NCBI GenBank assembly: GCA_016794125.1
Contig: JAEUKT010000004.1
Coordinates: forward strand, 197,460 to 261,459
DNA: 64,000 bases
From: Alphaproteobacteria bacterium
GTDB taxonomy: Bacteria; Pseudomonadota; Alphaproteobacteria; Micavibrionales; UBA2020
Reading direction: 5' to 3'
The stretch's first letter is position 1, and every line of letters begins with the position of its first letter. Positions 45,072 through 53,359 of the stretch are shown piece by piece. The notes beneath the pieces were generated by a model that saw nothing but the letters and a program-made list of their open reading frames with translations, was not told the origin of the DNA and ran no database searches. The position numbers and the translations under genes are program-made.

Positions 45072-45464
45072 TTATGTCAATTTATCGGTATTTTCGGGTG
45101 TTTTTTCAGGTGTTTGGGCGTTTCGTTCGGCCAGCTTGGTTTTGGCCATCTGGTATCCGGCCTTGCCAGCGTCAATGCCTGCATCCAGCACCATTTCCTG
45201 TATCATGTCGAGGATGATGAACTGCGCCGCAAAGAAACCGGCGACACCGCCCAGCAAAATGCCGCCAATCGTACAAACCCAATCCAGCCATGCGGCCAGC
45301 GCGTAATGATCCGCGGCCCAGTGCCCGCCGATGCCGCCGCCGATCAAGCCGATGATGGTCAGCATGACGTAAAGTGCCGCTGCCTTGACCGCAAAGCCGA
45401 CGCTTTTTTTGCCATAGGCCCTGGCATGGGTTTTCAGCTGGTCTTTGTCGAGCTTCAGTTTCAC
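45072..45464 (-). CDS. Small membrane protein coupled to DUF805/Sel1 gene
   Basis: A 130-residue protein starting with GTG 45464, which overlaps the stop of the upstream gene (GTGA). A longer frame to 45554 exists but would lie inside that gene. Two or three hydrophobic segments span residues about 20-50 and 58-95 with glycine-rich GLIGGGIGGHWAADHY and GGILLGGVAGFFAAQF; the C-terminus is a charged helix. Function unknown. Confidence 0.6.
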   Translation of the reverse strand: MKLKLDKDQLKTHARAYGKKSVGFAVKAAALYVMLTIIGLIGGGIGGHWAADHYALAAWLDWVCTIGGILLGGVAGFFAAQFIILDMIQEMVLDAGIDAGKAGYQMAKTKLAERNAQTPEKTPENTDKLT

Positions 45465-46648
45465 GGTGTCGCGGGCGCGGGTGCGGGCGTTGCGGGCATC
45501 GGCGGTGCGGCAATCGCGGGCGCTGCGGGCGGCGCTTTCACGACTGGTTTCCATTCATGCGCGGCTTTTTCGATCTGCGCGCGCAATTCGGGGGTCAGCA
45601 ATTGCCCGGCCTGCGCGCGGTAATCGTTGCCCTGCGGGATATGGCCGCGATAGGTGGCGCGCGTCGCCCAGAAATAGGCGCGGGCGTTATCGACCGCATA
45701 ACCCTTGCCTTCAAAATACAGCAGGCCAAGGTTGTATTGCGCGGGGGCGTGGTCCTGCTCCGCCGATTTTTGCAGCCATGCGCCCGCCTTGGCGTAATCC
45801 AGCGGCACGCCGTTGCTGCCCGTGAAATAACGGGACGCGATGTCGTACTGCGCCATCGCATCGCCGGCCAGCGCGCGTTCCAGCAATTTCTTGTCGGCCT
45901 GCTTGCGTTCTTCCTCGGCCTTTTTCGCTTCCTCAGCCGCCAGCGCGGCGCGCTGTTCGGGGGTTAACGCGGGTTTGGCTTTTTCCTCGGCGGCGGCCCT
46001 GGTTTTCTGAAGTTCATCGGCAAACTGCTTGATCGACGCGACGCTGGCAAAGACCGAGCCCACGGCAACCGCGAACATGATGCCGACAATCATCAGCGCC
46101 TGTCCGGTATAGGGCGGCGTGTCGATATAGGGGTCGGTGCCGTAAAAATTGTCGGCCTTGGTGCCTTTGAAAAACATCAGCTTGACGGTGTACCAGATAA
46201 TCGCGACCAGCCAGATCAGCGACAGCACGATTTCGGCGATCTGCCAGTCCATGAAACGGAACAACGCGAGCAGCATGAACAGCGGCAGCGGGAAATACAG
46301 CAGCAGCGTCCACCAGCCCGACATGCCGAAATCGTGGAACCGCTTGATGGTGGCCATGATCGCCGCGACATAGGCCATGACATACAGGAAGAACCCGAGG
46401 CCGGCGACGACCAGAATATCGGTGCCGAAGGATGTTTCGGGGGCTGCCTCAGCGCCTGCGGCGGGCATCTTGGGCGCGAGAGCGTCGGGGGTAAGCATCG
46501 CGCCCAGCCCCTTGCTCATCATGTAGCCGAAAATGCCCATGACAAGCGCAAAGATGAAAAACGTGATCGACCAGATGACAAGGTGATAATCCACGCGGCG
46601 GAAACGGCCCGAAGGAGTAAAAAGATAGCTGAGAATATAACCTAACAT
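45461..46648 (-). CDS. DUF805 membrane domain fused to Sel1-like repeats
   Basis: A 395-residue protein from ATG 46648. Residues 1-200 form a DUF805-like membrane region with about four segments and the signature IKRFHDFGMSGWWTLLLYFP. After a further membrane segment near 190-210 and a charged helical linker come two to three Sel1 repeats (ALAGDAMAQYDIASRYFTG, SAEQDHAPAQYNLGLLYFEG, ARAYFWATRATYRG). The last 40 residues are Pro/Ala-rich. Sel1 repeats bind proteins, so this may be a membrane scaffold. It is coupled to the next small membrane gene. Confidence 0.72.
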   Translation of the reverse strand: MLGYILSYLFTPSGRFRRVDYHLVIWSITFFIFALVMGIFGYMMSKGLGAMLTPDALAPKMPAAGAEAAPETSFGTDILVVAGLGFFLYVMAYVAAIMATIKRFHDFGMSGWWTLLLYFPLPLFMLLALFRFMDWQIAEIVLSLIWLVAIIWYTVKLMFFKGTKADNFYGTDPYIDTPPYTGQALMIVGIMFAVAVGSVFASVASIKQFADELQKTRAAAEEKAKPALTPEQRAALAAEEAKKAEEERKQADKKLLERALAGDAMAQYDIASRYFTGSNGVPLDYAKAGAWLQKSAEQDHAPAQYNLGLLYFEGKGYAVDNARAYFWATRATYRGHIPQGNDYRAQAGQLLTPELRAQIEKAAHEWKPVVKAPPAAPAIAAPPMPATPAPAPATP

Positions 46649-46773
46649 GCTGGAAATGCCTTTTGCCCTGAACGACTGAATTGCCGCCTGCAGCCATGAT
46701 AGGATGATTTGCGGATATTGAACAGGGGCAGGCGTGCTATACTGCCGCCATCGACAATTTTTCAGAGCCTGCC

Positions 46774-47436
46774 ATGCCGTCCCGTTTTGTCCTGACCGAA
46801 ACATTCGAAGCCCTTGCCGCGTTTTATGGTGCGCGGCCGTTTGGCGGCGGGAAATGGGCGGAAAATTACAATATCGGCGCGGGCGCGGAGGTGCCTGTGC
46901 TGGTGGCGGAACCGGACGGGCTGGAACTGCGCCTGATGCAATGGGGGCTGGTGCCGTTCTGGGCAAAGGATGGAAAAATTGCGGGCAAGATGATCAACGC
47001 CGATGCCGCGACGATTGCGGAAAAGCCGGGTTTCCGCGATTCATTCAAGGACAAACGCTGCATCATCCCCGCGACGGGGTTTTATGAATGGCAGAAACTG
47101 ACATCGGTCAAGAAACCGCATTATTTTACAGACGGCGCACTGCTGTCCTTCGCCGGGTTGTGGAGCCGCTGGGTCAATCCGGACTCGCAGGAAATCGAAA
47201 GCTGCGCGATTGTGACGACCGCCGCAACCGGCGCTGTGAAGCCGGTATCCGATACCATGCCGCTGATGCTGGATAAAAAAGACATTGCCGCATGGATTGC
47301 GAAAACCACGAAGCCGAAGGACCTGCAGGAATTGCTGGCCGCGCCCGCGCCCGAACTGACGGGCATCGCCGTGGGCAATCATGTGAACGCCGCAAAAAGC
47401 AGCGGTGCGAAATGCATCGCGCCGAAAGAGGCCTGA
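46774..47436 (+). CDS. SRAP-domain protein lacking the catalytic Cys2
   Basis: A 220-residue homologue of SOS response-associated peptidases (YedK/HMCES). The fold is clear: MQWGLVPFWA, NADAATIAEKPGFRDSF, RCIIPATGFYEW and DTMPLML match the family in order and spacing. But the start reads MPSRFVLT where the family has MCGRF, so the Cys2 that crosslinks abasic DNA is missing. N75 and E105 are kept; the family Arg and Glu in NARxE are D77 and A79, and the HDRMP histidine is S159. It may bind DNA without making the crosslink, or have a new role. The -10-like TATACT lies at 46738-46743. Confidence 0.8.
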   Translation: MPSRFVLTETFEALAAFYGARPFGGGKWAENYNIGAGAEVPVLVAEPDGLELRLMQWGLVPFWAKDGKIAGKMINADAATIAEKPGFRDSFKDKRCIIPATGFYEWQKLTSVKKPHYFTDGALLSFAGLWSRWVNPDSQEIESCAIVTTAATGAVKPVSDTMPLMLDKKDIAAWIAKTTKPKDLQELLAAPAPELTGIAVGNHVNAAKSSGAKCIAPKEA

Positions 47437-47440
47437 AGGC

Positions 47441-48556
47441 CTAGTCCGTCGCCAGATTGGTCGAGGATGTCCACATCGCTTCGTCGCGCTCTGCCGCTGC
47501 GGATGAGGATTGCAGGGCGCGGAAGGCGGTTTCGGCGCGGGTGCGGGCTTCGGCGGCCTTGGCGGCGGCGGTCTTGGCGCGGGCGCGTTCCTGTTGCGCT
47601 TCCTTTAATGCCTTTTCTGCCCAGGCTTTCCAGGCGGGGCCGTCCTTCATGGCGGCTTTTGCCTTGGCGGTTGCTTCGGCTTCGCGGTATTTGCGCTCGG
47701 CCTCGTTCGCTTTTTCATCCGCCTGATCCGCAACTGCGGTAAGGGCCTTGGCTTCGGCCGATGCTTTTTCGGCGCGTGCGCGCGCTTCGATTTCTTCGGC
47801 CGTCGATTTGCGAGGTCCCGCGGATGCGGGGTCTTTTTCGCGGATCCACGCGTCATGTGCGGATTTTTTCTGCGCGTCCGACAGGTGATCGATCGCCTTT
47901 GCCACGGCAGGGTCGTTCGGGAATTTCTGGCCCATCGCGCGGGCTGCGGCGGCGATCACTTCCGGCGGCGCGTCGCGCAGAATTTTCAATGTGTCGTAGA
48001 GGGTGACGATCGCGCCGTCCTTGCTGGTGACGGCATGTTTTGCGGCTTCATCGCTGCTTTGCTTGGCCGTTACGGCGGCGGCGGCGGATTTTTTTTCCGC
48101 TTCCACTGCGTCGTTTTCGGTCTGCTGCGCCAGCGCGGCCCATTTCGCTTTTTCGGAGGGCGGGCAGGTTGCGGCCTTGGTTGCGGCCTGCTTCGCCTTG
48201 TCGCGCGCCGTTTTTGCCTCCAGCGCGGTCGATACGGCCCAGTTGTTCCATTTCGCGGCGGCCTCGGCATAGGTCGCGGCCTTTTCTTCGGCTGCCTTTT
48301 CCTGCGGGGTCAGCACGCGCTTGGGCGGCGGGGGCAGGTGTTTTGCGACCCAGTCGTCATGTTCCTTGCGCTTGGCATCGTCGCTGAGCGTTTTATATGA
48401 CGTGATGACCATCTGCATCATGCGGACGGCTTCGGGGTTGTGCAGGTTTTTGTCGGGGTGGTATTTCTGCGCCAGCGCTTTATAGACCGCCTGAATAACT
48501 TCGGGCGGGGCGTCGCGTGTGATCTTCAGCGTATCGTAATGCGTGACGACCGTCAT
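47441..48556 (-). CDS. Tandem J-domain protein, second domain without HPD
   Basis: A 371-residue protein. Residues 3-70 are a J domain with H33-P34-D35 (QKYHPDKN). A long Ala/Lys/Glu coiled-coil region follows, then a second J-like domain from about residue 185 that repeats the start (LYDTLKILRDAPPEV, compared with HYDTLKITRDAPPEV) but has KFPND at 211-215, so the Hsp70-activating HPD is lost. The rest is again coiled coil. It is probably a co-chaperone or scaffold. Its start almost touches the stop of the GIY-YIG gene (4-base overlap). Confidence 0.75.
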   Translation of the reverse strand: MTVVTHYDTLKITRDAPPEVIQAVYKALAQKYHPDKNLHNPEAVRMMQMVITSYKTLSDDAKRKEHDDWVAKHLPPPPKRVLTPQEKAAEEKAATYAEAAAKWNNWAVSTALEAKTARDKAKQAATKAATCPPSEKAKWAALAQQTENDAVEAEKKSAAAAVTAKQSSDEAAKHAVTSKDGAIVTLYDTLKILRDAPPEVIAAAARAMGQKFPNDPAVAKAIDHLSDAQKKSAHDAWIREKDPASAGPRKSTAEEIEARARAEKASAEAKALTAVADQADEKANEAERKYREAEATAKAKAAMKDGPAWKAWAEKALKEAQQERARAKTAAAKAAEARTRAETAFRALQSSSAAAERDEAMWTSSTNLATD

Positions 48557-48825
48557 GGAGCCTTGTTTTGCGTGCGTTTTTGCTTTTTGGGAAACAGCTT
48601 TAATTTCTGTGTCCGACCCAAGGATTTTATGACAGCTTCACGTTGCAGGGCAAAGCCTTTCGTCGGGTGATTTTCGGTATATCGGAGAATAAGCGGCCCG
48701 CGCCCGCGCGTGTATTTTGCGCCTTTGCCGTCCGTATGCGCCTTGATGCGCTTGTCCAGATTATTGGTAATGCCTGTGTATAAAGTCTTGTCCGCACATT
48801 CAAGTATGTAAACAAACCATGGCAT
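48553..48825 (-). CDS. GIY-YIG domain protein (UPF0213-like)
   Basis: A 90-residue GIY-YIG superfamily protein: FVYILECADKTLYTGITNNL contains the paired tyrosine motifs (VYIL and YTGIT) and R/H/E of the family follow (KRIKAHTDGKGAKYTRGRGP, EAVIKSLGR). Small single-domain members are of uncertain function, possibly structure-specific nucleases. ATG 48825 is preferred to 48831 on spacing to GAGAG. It overlaps the J-domain gene by 4 bases. Confidence 0.8.
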   Translation of the reverse strand: MPWFVYILECADKTLYTGITNNLDKRIKAHTDGKGAKYTRGRGPLILRYTENHPTKGFALQREAVIKSLGRTQKLKLFPKKQKRTQNKAP

Positions 48826-48898
48826 TGGCATCTCTCGGCTTTATTCTTGAACGGATAGGCTCTATGGTATTATGCATCATCAAAGGGCAAATGGAAAC

Positions 48899-49984
48899 AT
48901 GACGCAGGAACAGGATGTACTTTTCGAGCGCCGCGGCAATCTGGGGCTCATCACGCTCAACCGTCCGCAGGCGCTGAACGCGCTGAACCTGCCGATGATC
49001 CGCGCCATGAATGCGCAGCTGACCGAATGGGCGAAAGATAAGAATATCGAGGCGGTGGCGATCACAGGTGCCGGCGACCGCGCCTTTTGCTCCGGCGGTG
49101 ATGTGAAGGCTGTGGCGCTTGATGCGAAGGCCGCGCAGGAAGGCAAAAGCGACGGGCAGCTGACGCGCGATTTTTTCCGCGAGGAATATATCCTCAACCA
49201 CCGCATCCAGACATTCCCCAAGCCTTACATTTCTCTCATCAACGGCATTGTGATGGGCGGCGGCAAGGGCGTTTCCGCTCACGGGTCGCACCGCGTCGTG
49301 ACGGAAAACACGCTGTTCGCGATGCCGGAAACGAATATCGGATTTTTCCCCGATGTCGGTGGCGGCTATTTCCTGCCGCGCTGCCCCGGGCAGACGGGCG
49401 CGTATCTGGCGCTGACATCGAAGCGCATCAAGGCGATTGACACCATTTACATCGGTTTCGCTACGCATTTCGTTGCGCTGTCCGATATGCCCGCGCTGGT
49501 CGATAAACTGGCGGCGCTGAAATGGGATCCGCGCAAGACCGCGCACCAGCACGTAACATCTGCGATAGAAGAATTCGCCGGCAACCCGCCCGGCGATTCA
49601 GAAATCGCGCCGCACCGCGCCATGATCGACCATTGCTTCGGCTTTGACCGCGTCGAGGATATTGTGAATGAATTGCAGCGGGTGGCATCCGACTGGACGC
49701 GCGAGACGCTTGCGGCTATGTATGCCATGTCGCCTACCAGCCTGAAGGTGGCGCTGCGCCAGATCCGCTTGGGCGCGAAGATGCCGTTCGCGCAGGTGAT
49801 GACGATGGAATATCGCCTCAGCCAGGCGGTCGCCGCAAACCACGATTTCTACGAAGGCATTCGCGCTGCACTTATCGACAAGGACCGGCAGCCCAAATGG
49901 AAGCCGGAACGGTTGAGCGATGTGCCGGATGCGGAAGTTGAAAAGTATTTTGAACCGTTGGGCAGCCGTGACCTGACATTTTAA
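48899..49984 (+). CDS. 3-hydroxyisobutyryl-CoA hydrolase-like enoyl-CoA hydratase family enzyme
   Basis: A 361-residue crotonase-fold enzyme, long as in HIBYL-CoA hydrolases. Motifs: ITLNRPQALNALNL near residue 18, oxyanion-hole AFCSGGDVKAV near 62, NGIVMGGGKGVSAHGSHRV near 113 with the hydrolase-type layout, and ETNIGFFPDVGGGYFLPR near 142 with the catalytic Glu/Asp pair. The extra C-terminal helical region (about 230-350) is typical of this branch. It acts in valine catabolism, fitting the leucine dehydrogenase and GcdH in the window. ATG 48899 is chosen; an in-frame ATG at 48872 has no ribosome site. Confidence 0.83.
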   Translation: MTQEQDVLFERRGNLGLITLNRPQALNALNLPMIRAMNAQLTEWAKDKNIEAVAITGAGDRAFCSGGDVKAVALDAKAAQEGKSDGQLTRDFFREEYILNHRIQTFPKPYISLINGIVMGGGKGVSAHGSHRVVTENTLFAMPETNIGFFPDVGGGYFLPRCPGQTGAYLALTSKRIKAIDTIYIGFATHFVALSDMPALVDKLAALKWDPRKTAHQHVTSAIEEFAGNPPGDSEIAPHRAMIDHCFGFDRVEDIVNELQRVASDWTRETLAAMYAMSPTSLKVALRQIRLGAKMPFAQVMTMEYRLSQAVAANHDFYEGIRAALIDKDRQPKWKPERLSDVPDAEVEKYFEPLGSRDLTF

Positions 49985-50014
49985 TATTCATATTACGGCA
50001 TTTTGTTTCTTTCT

Positions 50015-50043
50015 TTGCACAACACCTTGATATGCCGTAGAAT
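50015..50043 (+). promoter_or_regulatory. Sigma-70-type promoter for LdtR-like gene
   Basis: TTGCAC (50015-50020), 17 bases, TAGAAT (50038-50043), 32 bases before the TTG start. Confidence 0.65.
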
Positions 50044-50075
50044 AAACCCAGATGATATCTGAGGAGTGACCGGCT

Positions 50076-50540
50076 TTGAGTTCACCTTATTACGACGCGA
50101 TTAACCTGATCGAACGCCTGCACCGCCAGTTTCTGGATGTGCTGAAGGTCGAACTGGAACGCGCCAATATCCTCGACATCAACAACGTGCAAAGCATGAT
50201 CCTGCACAACATCGGCACGGATGAGCTGACCGTCGGCGAATTGACCGTGCGCGGTTATTACCTCGGCTCCAACGTGTCGTATAACGTGAAAAAGATGGTC
50301 GAAAACGGCTATCTGGTGCAGGAACGCTCCATCCACGACAAGCGATCGGTGCGCGTGAAGCTCTCCGAAAAAGGCCGCAAGCTGTCGGACGCCATCACCA
50401 AGCTATACAAAAAGCACGAAGAAAAACTCGGCGGCGCCGGTCTCACCAATGCCCGCTTCGACACCATGAGCGCCGTCCTGCGCGACCTCGAAACCTTCTG
50501 GGCGGAGCAAATGGGCTCCGGCGGCTTGAACGTTTCTTAA
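50076..50540 (+). CDS. ldtR: LdtR-like winged-helix transcriptional regulator
   Basis: A 154-residue MarR-type winged-helix protein. TTG 50076 is fixed by GAGGAG 9 bases upstream. The sequence INLIERLHRQFLDV, DINNVQSMILHNIG, ELTVRGYYLGSNVSYNVKKMVENGYL and the wing RSIHDKRSVRVKLSEKG follow the LdtR family of Liberibacter and rhizobia closely. Those proteins activate an L,D-transpeptidase gene and osmotic-stress functions; no such target is adjacent here. Confidence 0.78.
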   Translation: MSSPYYDAINLIERLHRQFLDVLKVELERANILDINNVQSMILHNIGTDELTVGELTVRGYYLGSNVSYNVKKMVENGYLVQERSIHDKRSVRVKLSEKGRKLSDAITKLYKKHEEKLGGAGLTNARFDTMSAVLRDLETFWAEQMGSGGLNVS

Positions 50541-50565
50541 AATTATAAATCTTCCATCTTTGTAC

Positions 50566-50583
50566 CCCCTGCGAAAGCAGGGG
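50566..50583. repeat. REP-like hairpin CCCCTGC-GAAA-GCAGGGG
   Basis: A perfect 7-bp stem with a GAAA loop and following TCCA, the same design as the modules at 56991 and 57131. It lies 26 bases after the ldtR stop and could also slow transcription. Confidence 0.6.
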
Positions 50584-50626
50584 TCCATGTACCATCGGCA
50601 AAAATGGCGGTGACACCTCGTGCGCG

Positions 50627-50781
50627 AAAGTACCCTCACCCTCACCCTCTCCCAAAAGGAGAGGGGACAAATGACTTTTGCTATCGCAAAAGAAAATCAT
50701 AAATTGAATTCATATCATGTTGGCGCAGCCAACTCTGTAATAACCTCTCCCTCTGGGAGAGGATTAGGGTGAGGGTACTTT
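50627..50781. mobile_element. 155-bp MITE-like element with 16-bp perfect inverted ends
   Basis: The ends AAAGTACCCTCACCCT (50627-50642) and its exact complement (50766-50781) enclose a non-coding, A+T-rich core. Just inside each end are second inverted arms (CTCTCCC... and ...GGGAGAGG). No target-site duplication is evident. The right end reaches to within one base of the stop of the next gene. Confidence 0.7.
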
Positions 50782-50782
50782 G

Positions 50783-51736
50783 CTACTTTGGCTTGATGTA
50801 CTGACCAACAACATCATGCCATTTTTTCTTCTCCGCCGCCGTTGCATGGCCATATGCGCCGAGCGACATTTCCATTTGCGCATCCTTATTGCCGTTTTCT
50901 GCAGCCTTACGCCACCATTCCAATCCAATTTTATCTTGTTCGTAGGAATGGCTGTTTGCGAAATAGAAACGCCCGATTTCGTATTGCGCCGCTGCGTCGC
51001 CGTCTTGTGCTTTTTTCTCGAATTCTTTTTCAATCGCGCCTAACTCGATTTTCGGGACTTCGATACATACACAGCCGCAATACTGGTCCGACATCAGAAA
51101 ATTTTGTCGCATTTTAACTGCCATGCAGCATTGTGGACGCGACAAATATGCGAGTGAAAATAATGTGATCGAGACGACCGCGTGAATAACGAGAATTTTT
51201 TTTCGTGAAATTCCGTCGGTGACAACAAGAAAAATCGCCGCAAGAATAGACATTCCGATGGATGCCAACACCGACACAAGTGCAGGTACAAAAGCTTGCT
51301 GGATCGCGAGGTAAATGGCAGTTCCGACATAGGGAAACAGGACTGCGCCAGCCGCATAATAACGGCGTTGTTCCTTAGTCGCTTGCCTGAAAAAAATGTG
51401 AGCGCAATAAGCAGCAATGATAAGCGGCGGCGAGAGCGTGATGGCGATTATCACGGTTTTTATTGATGCTGCCGGAATGTCAGCGAAAAGCGCATATGCC
51501 GCCAGCCACAGATAAAGAATAGCGCCGCCCTTAATAATCTGTTCGTTATGCTTGATTATCGCCGCGCCTGCCCAATCGAAGAGGTGAATGGTTATCAGAA
51601 AAACAATTGGCCACAATATAAGTGCGGTTGCGATATCGTAGTACAGCTGATTGGGCATGTACGAGCAGCTAGCAAACACCGTTTGCGGCAATGCAAAAAT
51701 GTGCAGGAAAAATGTAATGAAAATAAAACGCGACAT
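50783..51736 (-). CDS. Membrane protein with C-terminal Sel1-like repeats
   Basis: A 317-residue protein from ATG 51736. It opens with a signal or first membrane segment (MSRFIFITFFLHIFALPQTVFA), has four to five more segments up to about residue 195, then a Cys-rich linker (DQYCGCVCIEV) and two Sel1-type repeats (KAQDGDAAAQYEIGRFYF, WRKAAENGNKDAQMEM). The DNA is markedly more A+T-rich than its surroundings and a MITE-like element abuts its 3' end, both signs of acquisition. Family not recognised beyond the repeats. Confidence 0.65.
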   Translation of the reverse strand: MSRFIFITFFLHIFALPQTVFASCSYMPNQLYYDIATALILWPIVFLITIHLFDWAGAAIIKHNEQIIKGGAILYLWLAAYALFADIPAASIKTVIIAITLSPPLIIAAYCAHIFFRQATKEQRRYYAAGAVLFPYVGTAIYLAIQQAFVPALVSVLASIGMSILAAIFLVVTDGISRKKILVIHAVVSITLFSLAYLSRPQCCMAVKMRQNFLMSDQYCGCVCIEVPKIELGAIEKEFEKKAQDGDAAAQYEIGRFYFANSHSYEQDKIGLEWWRKAAENGNKDAQMEMSLGAYGHATAAEKKKWHDVVGQYIKPK

Positions 51737-51789
51737 GATTGTCAAACTTTACACGGGATTTCAAATTTCTTACATCCACTTGCTGTTGC

Positions 51790-51812
51790 TAGACATGCAT
51801 ACGTTATGTCTA
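51790..51812. promoter_or_regulatory. Inverted repeat TAGACAT-N9-ATGTCTA
   Basis: A perfect 7-bp inverted repeat in the 196-base gap between divergent genes at 51736 and 51933; a plausible operator for one or both. Confidence 0.5.
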
Positions 51813-51932
51813 CTGTTAATTATGTCCAACACCCCAACATTCTCCATTTCCCGCATTTACCTTTCATCTTTACGGTGCTAATTTCCTTGAATTCATAATT
51901 TCATTTCGATTTTCGTTACGGGAGAGACAGAA

Positions 51933-52718
51933 ATGGCATCCAGCTATGGTCGCAAGAAGACCTTCAAGGAAAAAGCAGGCGATTTCGGCAGCAAGCTGAA
52001 ACGCGCCTTTATCATGGCGACCATCGGCGGCGCTGCGATCGGCGGTCCGGCCTATTACCACTACGGCACGATCCATGAAACCGAAGTGAAGATCAAGGAA
52101 GTGAAATCGGAATACCTGCGCTATGACGAAGACAAGGGCGCGATCTACGAATACAAGATCATCACCGACAAAGGCACCGTGCTGGCGAACGAAAACACGC
52201 TGCTGCACCTGAAATTCAATTCCAAAGACATCCAGGACATGCTGTCGGAAGGCCGCGACACTTACGCGCCTTACGATGAATCCCCCGCCGACAAAAAGGC
52301 GCGCGAAGCGGCAAGCCCCGCCAACAAGACCTATGCGATCCGCTATTACGGTTCACGAATTGATGTGCCGTTCATCCATACCTTCCCGAACCTGCTGAGC
52401 GTGCGTGAAGTGCCTCAGGAAGAATTGCAGGCGCGCGCGAAGGCGGCGGCCGATGCGCGCCGCGCCGCGCAGCAGGGCCAGCAGGGGCAGCAGACGGCTC
52501 AGCCCGTGCAGCAACCCGTCGCGGGCCAGCAGCCCGCGCAGGGCGGCGGCCAGCAGGCGGCGGTCGGCGCGCTGTCGGGCACCATGATCACGTTTGAAAC
52601 CGTGGTTGATGGCCAGAAGATTTCGATGACCGTGCCGATCGAGGCCGCGAACAAGATCACGGTGAACAAGGTGCAGCCCCTCGTGCCGGGTGCAACGCCC
52701 AAAGCGCCGGGGATGTAA
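51933..52718 (+). CDS. DUF1523-like membrane-anchored protein
   Basis: A 261-residue protein with a basic N-terminus, one membrane segment near residues 26-46 and an extracytoplasmic domain. The segment VKIKEVKSEYLRYDEDKGAI, NENTLLHLKFNSKDIQ and YYGSRIDVPFIHTFPNLLSV resembles the DUF1523 pattern. A Gln/Pro-rich linker (about 165-205) precedes a C-terminal beta segment (TMITFETVVDGQKISMTVP). Function unknown. A strong terminator follows. Confidence 0.6.
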   Translation: MASSYGRKKTFKEKAGDFGSKLKRAFIMATIGGAAIGGPAYYHYGTIHETEVKIKEVKSEYLRYDEDKGAIYEYKIITDKGTVLANENTLLHLKFNSKDIQDMLSEGRDTYAPYDESPADKKAREAASPANKTYAIRYYGSRIDVPFIHTFPNLLSVREVPQEELQARAKAAADARRAAQQGQQGQQTAQPVQQPVAGQQPAQGGGQQAAVGALSGTMITFETVVDGQKISMTVPIEAANKITVNKVQPLVPGATPKAPGM

Positions 52719-52739
52719 TTTCTCAAGCTTACACGCAAG

Positions 52740-52770
52740 AAAAAGCCGCCGCATACCGGCGGCTTTTTCT
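52740..52770 (+). terminator. Rho-independent terminator
   Basis: An 11-bp stem AAAAGCCGCCG / CGGCGGCTTTT with a 5-base loop and a continuing T run ends the DUF1523-like transcript. Confidence 0.92.
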
Positions 52771-52800
52771 ATTTAGGTCAATGCCTTAACGGGCAGGGGG

Positions 52801-52829
52801 TTGTGTTTGCCCGGTGAGTGTAGTATGTA
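52801..52829 (+). promoter_or_regulatory. Candidate promoter TTGTGT-N17-TATGTA
   Basis: -35 at 52801-52806 and -10 at 52824-52829, directly followed by AAATA; the same -10 sequence stands before the ankyrin gene at 55956. It is 8 bases from the start of the next gene, implying a very short leader. Confidence 0.5.
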
Positions 52830-52837
52830 AAATAACC

Positions 52838-53359
52838 ATGAAAGAATCCGAGATCAAGACCAAGTTCGATGCCGCATCGCAAGCCTTTGCCAAAAGGCTG
52901 GAAGATACCTATGCGGGCACTTATCTCGCCGCGCTGCAGGGTGCCGTAAAGGAATTGCAGGAAGGCGGGATGAACATTTCGCTGGAAACGCGCCTGCGCA
53001 AAAACGGCAGCGCCGTGCCGCGTGCCGATGTTCCGGTGGTTAACGCGACCACGGTTGTCGATGGTCACGCGCTGGAATGGATCATCCTCAGCACTTTTAA
53101 CAAGTCCAGCCTGATCGCGTATGACGCAGGCGGACAGGTGACCAATTTTGAATCGGAGCGTAAATCGTGGACAGGCCCCTGGTCTGCGCCGCCCACCGAC
53201 GGCGCGGTGTCGCTGAAGGACGCGATCATGACTGTCATCATCGAGAACTTTGCGCAGGCGAAGGCCGCAGCCGCGTTCAGCGTGCCTGCAACCGGCATTT
53301 CCGGCACGCTCGACAAAAAACCGATCGCACCGCCGAAGCTGGGGATTGCAAACCCATGA
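52838..53359 (+). CDS. Hypothetical protein, first of a tandem paralogous pair
   Basis: A 173-residue soluble protein without signal peptide. The N-terminal helices (IKTKFDAASQAFAKRLED, ALQGAVKELQEGGM) and the end (VPATGISGTLDKKPIAPPKL) match those of the next gene, while the middle is a diverged beta domain. Function not recognised. ATG 52838 comes soon after a good promoter and no ribosome site is seen, so translation may begin with a very short leader. Confidence 0.55.
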   Translation: MKESEIKTKFDAASQAFAKRLEDTYAGTYLAALQGAVKELQEGGMNISLETRLRKNGSAVPRADVPVVNATTVVDGHALEWIILSTFNKSSLIAYDAGGQVTNFESERKSWTGPWSAPPTDGAVSLKDAIMTVIIENFAQAKAAAAFSVPATGISGTLDKKPIAPPKLGIANP

